Assembly (NCBI RefSeq): GCF_021653975.1
Contig: NZ_JAJKFK010000002.1
Span: 806,001-870,000 of the forward strand
Reading direction: 5' to 3'
Length of the DNA: 64,000 nucleotides
Origin: Amycolatopsis sp. GM8
Lineage (GTDB): Bacteria > Actinomycetota > Actinomycetes > Mycobacteriales > Pseudonocardiaceae
In this document: one piece after another, positions 49,915-56,393 of the stretch
Numbering within the stretch: the stretch's first letter is position 1
How the letters are laid out: every line of letters begins with the position of its first letter
Notes under the pieces: model-generated
What the model saw: only the letters and a program-made list of their open reading frames with translations
Databases searched by the model: none
What the model was told of the DNA's origin: nothing
Translations under genes and position numbers: made by a program

Positions 49915-50706
49915 TCAGTGTGCTCGGTATTCGGCGAGACCTGGCGGTGGAAACGGGGCCTGACCGGCCGCACCTCGTTCCGGGGAGTCCTCGGGCTGCG
50001 CGATCAGGATGCCGCCGCGGAACGCGATCGTGACGGCATGCGTGCGGTCGCGGGCGGAGAGCTTGCGCAGGATGCTCTTCACGTGCGTGCGCACGGTTTC
50101 GACGGACAGGTAGAGGATCTTCGCGATGGCCGCGTTCTCGAGGCCCTCGGCCACGAGCTGCAGCACCTGGAACTCCCGGCGGGACAACGGCATCCGCGGC
50201 CGGCGGGACGTGACGACGGGATCGCCGGGGCGCAGGCCCTGACGCTGCTGGGTGGTCAGCGGCGCCAGCGCCGGGTCGATGTAGCGCCGGTCGAGGTGCA
50301 CCCGGCGGATCGCCTCGACGAGCCGGCGCGCTTCCGCGGTGCGGGGCAGCGCGCCGTGCGCGCCCGCGACGGTCGCGGTCTGCAGGTAGGTCGCGGTCCG
50401 GTGGCTCTCCCGGACGAGCACGATGACCAGCAGCGCGGGATCACCGCCGGTCAGCAGTTTGGTCAGATGCCCGTTCGGGTCGAGGCCGGAGTCGAGCAGG
50501 ATGACGTCGGGATGCACCTGTTCGGCCAGCTGCAGGGCGGCGTGCGGATTTCCGGCGTGCCCGGCCCAGTGCAGGCCGGGCGTGTGCTGGACGATCGCGG
50601 AAAGTCCTTCGCGCAGGAACGGGACCGGGTCGACGGCCGCGATGCCAAGGCTGCGTGCCGGTGGAGAGCCTTGCGGCGCCCGGGCCGGCTCGTTACTGCG
50701 CGTCAT
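49915..50706 (-). CDS. Atypical LuxR/NarL-type regulator with degenerate receiver
   Basis: This protein of 263 residues has a receiver-like N-terminal domain (residues 20-140) that retains an aspartate in DVILLDSGLDPNG. It lacks the usual acidic pair (AAVDPVP instead of VDDQ) and replaces the conserved lysine by arginine (HGALPRTAEA). It is probably not phosphorylated in the standard way. The C-terminal LuxR helix-turn-helix is intact (LSRREFQVLQLVAEGLENAA and LSVETVRTHVKSILRKLSA). No kinase gene adjoins. ATG 50706 has GGAG eight bases upstream; a GTG at 50727 is possible. Confidence 0.87.
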   Translation of the reverse strand: MTRSNEPARAPQGSPPARSLGIAAVDPVPFLREGLSAIVQHTPGLHWAGHAGNPHAALQLAEQVHPDVILLDSGLDPNGHLTKLLTGGDPALLVIVLVRESHRTATYLQTATVAGAHGALPRTAEARRLVEAIRRVHLDRRYIDPALAPLTTQQRQGLRPGDPVVTSRRPRMPLSRREFQVLQLVAEGLENAAIAKILYLSVETVRTHVKSILRKLSARDRTHAVTIAFRGGILIAQPEDSPERGAAGQAPFPPPGLAEYRAH

Positions 50707-50903
50707 CAGAACAACTCCGTCTCGCACGAGTCAGCACCGGGACGCCGGGCCCGGACCGAGCCGCCCCCCGACGGTCCTTCCGGGTGCCTCCGTCGCCGCG
50801 AACCGATCCCCCCTGCTGGGACCGGTCTGGCCTGACACTTCGTCCATTGTGGGAGTCGGTAGGCCGGGGGGTGTGACGCGGGTTCACCCTCCCGGGTTCG
50901 GCG

Positions 50904-51458
50904 CTACTCTGAGTAGAATTTTTGTCGCACTGAGGCGAACTCCTGTGCGAGTGTCACGGGGGTCCAGTGGGCGTTCAGACCGCTCGGATTGGGCAGAACC
51001 CAAACGGCTGTTTCACTGATCGAATCGAGTTGGGGGCCGATGGCGGCCTTCGGATGGCCGAACGCGGTCCGGTACGCGGTGATCCCCACGACGGCGAGGC
51101 AGCGCGGGCGGTAGCGCTCGATTTCTTCGGCGAGCCGCACGGCACCGTCGCGCAGTTCGGTGCCGGTCAGCTCGTCGGCGCGGGCGGTCGCCCGGGCGAC
51201 GAGGTTCGTGATGCCGAGGCCGTACTCCAGCAGCTGGTCCTGTTCGCCCGGATCGAGGCGGCGCGGAGTGAAACCGGACGCGTGGAGCGCGGGCCAGAAC
51301 CGGTTGCCGGGCCGGGCGAAGTGGTGTCCGGTGGCGCCGGAATAGAGGCCGGGATTGATCCCGCAGAACAACACCCGCAGCCCGGGCGCGATGACATCGG
51401 GAATCGTCGTCCCGTGCGCGGCCGCGAGCTGCGCCTTGGTCGGGCGGAAGGAAGTCAT
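50904..51458 (-). CDS. mug: G/U mismatch-specific DNA glycosylase
   Basis: A 184-residue enzyme of the uracil-DNA glycosylase superfamily, Mug/TDG branch. It removes uracil or thymine mispaired with guanine, protecting GC-rich DNA from deamination. Motif 1 is FCGINPGLYSG (near residue 33), with the catalytic asparagine of the Mug type. The second motif is VWVLPNPSGLNAHW (near 155), which inserts into the helix. FARPGNRFWPALHASGF is a further family block. It starts at ATG 51458 and is divergent from the methyltransferase gene, with 17 bases between the starts. Confidence 0.93.
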   Translation of the reverse strand: MTSFRPTKAQLAAAHGTTIPDVIAPGLRVLFCGINPGLYSGATGHHFARPGNRFWPALHASGFTPRRLDPGEQDQLLEYGLGITNLVARATARADELTGTELRDGAVRLAEEIERYRPRCLAVVGITAYRTAFGHPKAAIGPQLDSISETAVWVLPNPSGLNAHWTPVTLAQEFASVRQKFYSE

Positions 51459-51475
51459 CCTGGCATTCTGGCGAC

Positions 51476-52105
51476 GTGACTACCGCGGACGGTTGCTCGG
51501 TCGAGGTCTACACGCTGCTCCCGACGGCCGGCGAGGCGCAAATCGTGCACGACGCCATCCCCGCCGGCGCGGAAGTGCTCGATCTCGGCTGCGGCACCGG
51601 CCGGGTCGCGCACGAGCTGATGGCGCTCGGCCATCCGGTCACCGCCGTCGACGACTCTCCCGAGATGCTCGCGCACGTGCGGGCGCACAAGGTGTGTTCG
51701 CGCATCGAGGACCTGCGGCTCGACCGCCGGTTCGAGGCGGTTCTCCTGGCGAGCCACCTCGTCAGCGCGCCCGACAGCGCGCCCGTTCTCGCCGCTGTCG
51801 CGCGGCATCTGGCGCCGGGCGGCCGCGCGATCATCGAATGGTATCCGCCCGAGTGGTTCGACACCGTCGAGGACGGTGGCGGCCGGCTGGGTGAGGTCGA
51901 GATCAGCCTGTCCGGGATCACCCGCGACGCCGACCTGCTCAGCGCGACCGTCCGATACGCCGCGCGGGGCGCCGCCTGGGAGCAGCACTTCACCGCGCGG
52001 CGCTTGGACCAGCCAGGACTCGACGCTCTCCTCGCCGGGGCCGGACTCGTCTTCGGCCGCTTTCTGTCACCGGATCACACCTGGTTCTCCGCCGGGTCGG
52101 ACTGA
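51476..52105 (+). CDS. SAM-dependent methyltransferase
   Basis: A class I methyltransferase of 209 residues. The SAM-binding motif I is VLDLGCGTGRVAHELMALG (near residue 35), motif II is VTAVDDSPEMLAHVR, and a methyl-acceptor region includes PGGRAIIEWYPPEWFD. The substrate is unknown; small-molecule acceptors are common in this group. GTG 51476 follows only weak ribosome-binding sequence. It shares a short divergent promoter region with mug. Confidence 0.88.
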   Translation: MTTADGCSVEVYTLLPTAGEAQIVHDAIPAGAEVLDLGCGTGRVAHELMALGHPVTAVDDSPEMLAHVRAHKVCSRIEDLRLDRRFEAVLLASHLVSAPDSAPVLAAVARHLAPGGRAIIEWYPPEWFDTVEDGGGRLGEVEISLSGITRDADLLSATVRYAARGAAWEQHFTARRLDQPGLDALLAGAGLVFGRFLSPDHTWFSAGSD

Positions 52106-52178
52106 AGGTGGCAAAACGCTCACCAGAGGCGTACTCTGTGTGATCTGCCACACAAGGACGACGCCAAGGGAGGCGAGC

Positions 52179-52355
52179 GTGGAAATCGCGATCGTCCTCG
52201 GCCTGGTGGTGCTGTTCTTCACGGCCGCTGTGGTGACAGTGACCGTCGAAGACCGCCGGGCCGCGCGCCGCAAGGCCGCGCAACGTGCCGCACGTCTAGC
52301 GCGCCTCGGTGAGGTGGACCCGCTCGCTCCGGCCAGACTCCGCACGGACCGCTGA
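52179..52355 (+). CDS. Small single-span membrane protein
   Basis: This short gene encodes a 58-residue protein with one N-terminal span, VEIAIVLGLVVLFFTAAVVT, then a basic amphipathic tail (EDRRAARRKAAQRAARLARL). GTG 52179 is supported by AAGGGAGGCGAGC. Its last 60 bases overlap the convergent VanZ gene. Small membrane proteins of this layout are common in actinobacteria without known function. Confidence 0.65.
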   Translation: MEIAIVLGLVVLFFTAAVVTVTVEDRRAARRKAAQRAARLARLGEVDPLAPARLRTDR

Positions 52356-52922
52356 ACGCAGCGCGAGGTACAGCGCCCCGGCGATCCAGCCGAGCACGGC
52401 GCCGCTGGTGTTGGTGATCAGGTCGTCCACGTCGAAGATGCGGTACTGGAACGGCGCCGTCCCCCAGTTCGCGGTCAGCTGGGTCACCTCGATCGCCAGC
52501 GAGCAGGCGAAACCCAGGAGCATCGTGCCGATGAGCCCGCGCCGCCACAGGACGCGCGCGATGATGCCGAACGGGACGAACAGCACCACGTTCAAGGCCA
52601 TCTGTTCGAACGGCGTCGTCGTCACCAGGTCGAGCAGGCCCGGCCCGGCCGCGTGCGTGCGCACATCGTGGATCCACTGGAACGGCACCAGCTGGATGCC
52701 CTGTGCCACCGCCCGCGTGCCCGGGCCGGGCAGCGGCAGGAAGACCACCGCCAGCGCGAGGCACGCGTAGCACAGGATCGCGGCGGTCCGTGCCACTCGC
52801 CAGGGGACGATCCGGCCGAACCGCGCCCGCTGCACGATGAGCTGCGGGACGAGCACCGTCGCCCAGATCGCGAGGAACCCGGCGAGACCCGTCGCCAAGG
52901 CTGTGACCTGCGGTGATTTCAT
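52296..52922 (-). CDS. VanZ family membrane protein
   Basis: A 208-residue protein with five membrane spans. It has the VanZ-domain signature NVVLFVPFGIIARVLWRRGL (near residue 113), then GFACSLAIEVTQL and RIFDVDDLITNTSGAVLG. VanZ proteins confer low-level teicoplanin resistance in enterococci and are widespread with envelope roles in actinobacteria. ATG 52922 is chosen because upstream extension would lack hydrophobicity. It is divergent from the 5'-nucleotidase gene. Confidence 0.9.
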   Translation of the reverse strand: MKSPQVTALATGLAGFLAIWATVLVPQLIVQRARFGRIVPWRVARTAAILCYACLALAVVFLPLPGPGTRAVAQGIQLVPFQWIHDVRTHAAGPGLLDLVTTTPFEQMALNVVLFVPFGIIARVLWRRGLIGTMLLGFACSLAIEVTQLTANWGTAPFQYRIFDVDDLITNTSGAVLGWIAGALYLALRSAVRAESGRSERVHLTEAR

Positions 52923-53015
52923 GATTCGACCGTATGGTCCGGACCCCTGCCGGCAGATCGGTCGACCAGCCGGACCCGGCCGCCCGGCATCGGCCGGATG
53001 GCCGATCAACCCGGC

Positions 53016-53037
53016 GTTCACGAGATTTTCCCACGAT
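53016..53037 (+). promoter_or_regulatory. Weak candidate PHO box before the 5'-nucleotidase
   Basis: GTTCACGAGAT (53016-53026) is followed by TTTCCCACGAT (53027-53037), two 11-base units. The first matches GTTCACN well and the second poorly (about four of seven positions). It lies 68-89 bases before the start of a phosphate-releasing secreted enzyme, where PhoP control would make sense. I regard it as tentative. Confidence 0.25.
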
Positions 53038-53104
53038 CGGCCCTGGTCATCGTGCACGCGCCGCAGGCAGGATCCAGAGGCGTTATGCGCCTTCTGGAGG
53101 AAAT

Positions 53105-54805
53105 ATGTCGTTTTCACCTCGTGTGCTGCGACGCACGGTAGCGATCACCGCCGCCGTGCTTGCCGCTGTCGTGGCCAGTGCCACGCCGGCATCCGCGCAG
53201 CGACCCGCCCCGACCACGGACGTCCGGCTGATCACCCTCAACGACTTCCACGGCAACCTCGAACCGCCCGCTGGCTCGTCCGGCCGCGTCACGTTGTCGG
53301 ACGGCAAGACGGTGGACGCGGGTGGAGCGGCGTACCTCGCGACGCACGTCAAGCAGCTCGAATCGCAGGTGCGCAACTCGCTGGTGTTCTCGGCCGGCGA
53401 CAACATCGGCGCCTCCCCGCTGACTTCGGCGCTGTTCCACGACGAGCCGACGATCGACTTCCTCAACGAGATCGGCGTGCGGGCCTCCGTCGTCGGCAAC
53501 CACGAACTCGACGAGGGATACCGGGAACTGCAGCGGATGCAGTTCGGCGGCTGCCACCCGACCGACGGCTGCCAGTTCGAGAAACCCTTCAAGGGAGCCA
53601 AGTTCCCGATCCTCGGCAGCAACGTCTCCTTCGACAACGGCCTGCCCGCGCTGCTCCCGTTCACCGTCGAGTACTCGGGTGGCGTGCCGATCGGCGTCAT
53701 CGGCGCGACGCTGAAGGACCTGCCGACCGTCGTCACCCCGACCGCGATCGAGGGCCTGAAGTTCGGCGACGAGGTCGAGGCGATCAACCGGACCTCGGGC
53801 TGGCTCGACCGGCTCGGCATCAAGTCGCAGGTCGTGCTGCTGCACCAGGGCGACAACACCGGCGCGGGCGGCCCCGACGACTGCAACGTCGCCCCCGGCC
53901 CGGCGACCGCGATCGCCAAGAGCGTTTCGGCCAGTGTCGACGCGATCTTCACCGGGCACAGCCACCAGCAGTACAACTGCGTGATCAACGACCCGGCCGG
54001 CAACCCGCGCACCGTCATCCAGGGGGCGTCGTTCGGACGGCTGCTTTCCGTGGTCGACCTGAAGATCGACAAGAAGACCCGCGACGTGGTGCGCTCGGCG
54101 ACGGTCGCGCACAACGAGATCGTCACCCGCGACGTCACGCCCGACCCGGCGGTGCAGAAGCTGGTCGACGAGGCCAAGACCAAGTCGGCACCGATCGCGA
54201 ACAAGCAGGTCGGCACCATCACCGCGGACCTCAGGGCGGCCGGCGCGCCCTCCGGCGAATCGACGATGGGCGACGTGATCGCCGACGCGCAGCTCGAAGG
54301 CACGGCGGCGAACAACCCGCAGATCGCGATCACCAACCCGGGCGGCATCCGCGCCGACCTGAACTACGCGTCCTCGCCGAACGGTGAGGGCGACGGCGTG
54401 GTGACCTACGGCGAGGCGTTCACCGTGCAGCCGTTCTCGAACATCATGCAGACCATCACGCTGACCGGCGCGAACCTGAAGAACGTGCTGGAACAGCAGT
54501 GGACCCCGACCTCCACGAAGATCCTGCAGATCTCTTCCACGCTGCACTACACGTACTCGGCCTCGGCGCCGATCGGTTCGCGCGTCTCGGACATCACCGT
54601 CGGCGGCGCGCCCGTCGATCCGAACGGCAGCTACCGCGTGTCGGTGAACAACTTCCTCGCCGCGGGCGGGGACGGGTTCACCGAGTTCACGAAGGGCACC
54701 GACCTCGCGGGCGGGCCGGTCGACCTCGACGCGCTGGTCGCGTACCTCGGCGCGCACCCGGGCATCGCCCCGCCGCCGGCGGACCGCATCACGATGGTGC
54801 CGTAG
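53105..54805 (+). CDS. Secreted 5'-nucleotidase/metallophosphoesterase
   Basis: This 566-residue protein has a Sec signal peptide (residues 1-31, LRRTVAITAAVLAAVVASAT ending ASA). Metal-binding motifs are LITLNDFHGNLEP (near residue 43), SAGDNIGASPL, VVGNHELDEG (near 135), VVLLHQGDN and TGHSHQQYNC. The C-terminal 5'-nucleotidase domain has QIAITNPGGIRADLNY and GEAFTVQPFSN, plus the substrate-stacking region NFLAAGGDGF. It hydrolyses extracellular nucleotides to nucleoside and phosphate. ATG 53105 follows GGAGGAAAT. It is part of the window's phosphate-scavenging theme. Confidence 0.94.
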   Translation: MSFSPRVLRRTVAITAAVLAAVVASATPASAQRPAPTTDVRLITLNDFHGNLEPPAGSSGRVTLSDGKTVDAGGAAYLATHVKQLESQVRNSLVFSAGDNIGASPLTSALFHDEPTIDFLNEIGVRASVVGNHELDEGYRELQRMQFGGCHPTDGCQFEKPFKGAKFPILGSNVSFDNGLPALLPFTVEYSGGVPIGVIGATLKDLPTVVTPTAIEGLKFGDEVEAINRTSGWLDRLGIKSQVVLLHQGDNTGAGGPDDCNVAPGPATAIAKSVSASVDAIFTGHSHQQYNCVINDPAGNPRTVIQGASFGRLLSVVDLKIDKKTRDVVRSATVAHNEIVTRDVTPDPAVQKLVDEAKTKSAPIANKQVGTITADLRAAGAPSGESTMGDVIADAQLEGTAANNPQIAITNPGGIRADLNYASSPNGEGDGVVTYGEAFTVQPFSNIMQTITLTGANLKNVLEQQWTPTSTKILQISSTLHYTYSASAPIGSRVSDITVGGAPVDPNGSYRVSVNNFLAAGGDGFTEFTKGTDLAGGPVDLDALVAYLGAHPGIAPPPADRITMVP

Positions 54806-54829
54806 TTCCCATTTCTCCAAGGAGAATCG

Positions 54830-54859
54830 GCATGCGGCCCGGCACAATGGGCCGCATGC
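54830..54859 (+). promoter_or_regulatory. Hairpin that encloses the MmcQ-like start codon
   Basis: GCATGCGGCCC (54830-54840) and GGGCCGCATGC (54849-54859) form a perfect 11-bp stem with an 8-base loop. The ATG preceded by the good ribosome binding site (AAGGAG, 54819-54824) is in the left arm, and another in-frame ATG (54856) is in the right arm. When folded the stem would block initiation. The role is inferred. Confidence 0.5.
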
Positions 54860-55203
54860 CGACCTGGGAAGAAGTGGTGGCGATCGCGAGCGAGCTGCCG
54901 GGTGTCGAGGTGTCGACCTCCTACCGCACCCCGGCGCTCAAGGTCGCGGGCAAGGGTTTCGCCCGGCTGCGCACCGAGGCCGAGGGCGGCCTGATGGTGC
55001 TCTGCGACCCCGCCGAGAAGGAAGCCTTGCTCGCGTCAGGGGATCCGGCCTTCTTCACCACGCCGCATTACGACGGCTATCCGTCGATCCTCATCCATCT
55101 CGACCGGGTGGACCGGGCGCAGCTGACCGAGCTGATTACCGAATCCTGGCGTCGTAAGGCGCCGGTGAAGTTACGCACCGCATTCGATTCCGAAACCCAT
55201 TAA
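54832..55203 (+). CDS. MmcQ/YjbR family protein
   Basis: A 123-residue protein of the CyaY-like MmcQ/YjbR fold (MPTWEEVVAIASELPGVEVS, then TPALKVAGKGFARL, TPHYDGYPSILIHLDRVDR and the C-terminal helix ITESWRRKAPVKLRT). The fold resembles frataxin and the MmcQ domain; function is unknown. ATG 54832 has the best ribosome binding site, but the family's usual start corresponds to ATG 54856. The hairpin at 54830-54859 covers both. It lies 26 bases after the 5'-nucleotidase and may be co-transcribed. Confidence 0.87.
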   Translation: MRPGTMGRMPTWEEVVAIASELPGVEVSTSYRTPALKVAGKGFARLRTEAEGGLMVLCDPAEKEALLASGDPAFFTTPHYDGYPSILIHLDRVDRAQLTELITESWRRKAPVKLRTAFDSETH

Positions 55204-55427
55204 TTCTTCCCCGGGGTACTCGTCAGCTTTTCACGCGGAATGAACACCTCTGGTGATCTTCCTTTTGCGGCAACGATTTTGCCTGCTGCGGGCGGTGATC
55301 GCGTCGTTCGCCTAGCCGTGGCGACCCGCCCTCGTCCGTCGCAATGACGAACACGCAGAGCCACCTGTCGTCGTCCGGTTGAGCTATATTCATGTTTGCT
55401 CGTACCCGCCACTCAAGCCACGCCTCT

Positions 55428-55433
55428 ATATAG
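55428..55433 (+). promoter_or_regulatory. Candidate -10 box before the diguanylate cyclase
   Basis: CTATATAGAC around 55425-55434 contains TATAGA as a possible -10 box, about 35 bases upstream of the GTG at 55467. The whole 263-bp gap (55204-55466) is AT-richer than usual and holds no gene. TTTTCACGCG and CTATATTCATG elements suggest further promoter sequence, without a convincing -35. Confidence 0.3.
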
Positions 55434-55466
55434 ACGACAAAGAACTGCGTGACGGAGGTGGATTCG

Positions 55467-56186
55467 GTGGCGCCGAAGCAGGTCGCGCCCGACGAGGCAA
55501 GCCTGCACGAGTCGATCGCCGGTGCGCTCGCGTCACAAGGTGACTGGCGTCGCGCGTACGAGCATTTGCGGGTCGCGCTCGATCTCCAGCGCGCCCAGCC
55601 GTCGATCCCCGCGCAGTTGCGCCACGAGGTCGACCGGCTGCGCCGCGAGCGGGCCGAGGCGCGCGAGGAGAGCCTGCGGGACGCGCTCACCGCTGTGTAC
55701 AACCGCCGTTATCTCGACCGGCGGCTGGACGATCTGCTCTCGGACGCCCGCAAGCCGCTCGCCGTCGCGCTGGTCGACATCGACCTGTTCAAGAACGTGA
55801 ACGACACGTTCGGTCACATCGTCGGCGATCAGGTGCTGCGCCGGGTCGCCACGCTGCTGGGCGAAGGCCTGCCGTCCCACGCGTTCTGCGCGCGCTACGG
55901 TGGCGAGGAGTTCATGCTCGTGCTGCCGGCTGTCGAACCGTCCGCCGCGGTCCGGGTGGCGGAGCTGGCCAGAGCCAGGGTCGCCGAACATCCCTGGTCG
56001 GCCATGCGCGACGGGCTGGCGGTGACGATCAGCGTGGGCCTGGCGTACGAGAACGGGGACGCCGCCGCGAACCGGCGGCAGGTCCTCGAAGCGGACGACC
56101 TGCTGTACGCGGCGAAGCACGCCGGGCGGAACCGGGTCGCTTATCGGGACCGGGCAGGTACTCGGGTCATTGAGTACTGTCCGTAG
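55467..56186 (+). CDS. Diguanylate cyclase (GGDEF domain)
   Basis: This 239-residue protein makes cyclic di-GMP. An N-terminal helical segment (residues 1-75, with TPR-like SLHESIAGALASQGDWRRAY) precedes the GGDEF domain. The active-site motif is ARYGGEEFMLVLPA (near residue 150), preceded by the metal-binding VALVDIDLFKNVNDTFGH and followed by TISVGLAYENG. The inhibitory I-site RxxD is absent. GTG 55467 has GGAGG eight bases upstream; two GTGs further upstream (55449, 55458) are possible. The short N-terminus may bind a partner. No PDE gene is nearby. Confidence 0.92.
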   Translation: MAPKQVAPDEASLHESIAGALASQGDWRRAYEHLRVALDLQRAQPSIPAQLRHEVDRLRRERAEAREESLRDALTAVYNRRYLDRRLDDLLSDARKPLAVALVDIDLFKNVNDTFGHIVGDQVLRRVATLLGEGLPSHAFCARYGGEEFMLVLPAVEPSAAVRVAELARARVAEHPWSAMRDGLAVTISVGLAYENGDAAANRRQVLEADDLLYAAKHAGRNRVAYRDRAGTRVIEYCP

Positions 56187-56393
56187 TTTTCCGAGGTATT
56201 CAGCTCTGTGCCGAGTTGATCGGTTCACCCGGTTTGCCGCAGGCGACGGGAAGTTCTCGCACGCTCGGTGAAAAAACTCGCGGCAGGGTGTCGTCAAGAA
56301 CGGCGAGTATCCGTACGATAACGATGCTCGCCGTCGGGGCGATCATGCTTGCGAGCTGTATTTCGCCTACTGGAGAGACTGAAAGGAGACCGG

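Noticed and set aside
50884-50903. GTTCACCCTCCCGGGTTCGG as a PHO box.
   Set aside because: The GTTC units are 14 bases apart instead of 11, and the neighbouring genes (LuxR-type regulator end of gap, mug) have no phosphate link.
50904-50916. CTACTC-T-GAGTAG as a further member of the TetR operator family.
   Set aside because: The spacing between half-sites is three bases less than the YTACYNNNNRGTAR pattern allows, and it overlaps the mug stop codon rather than a promoter.
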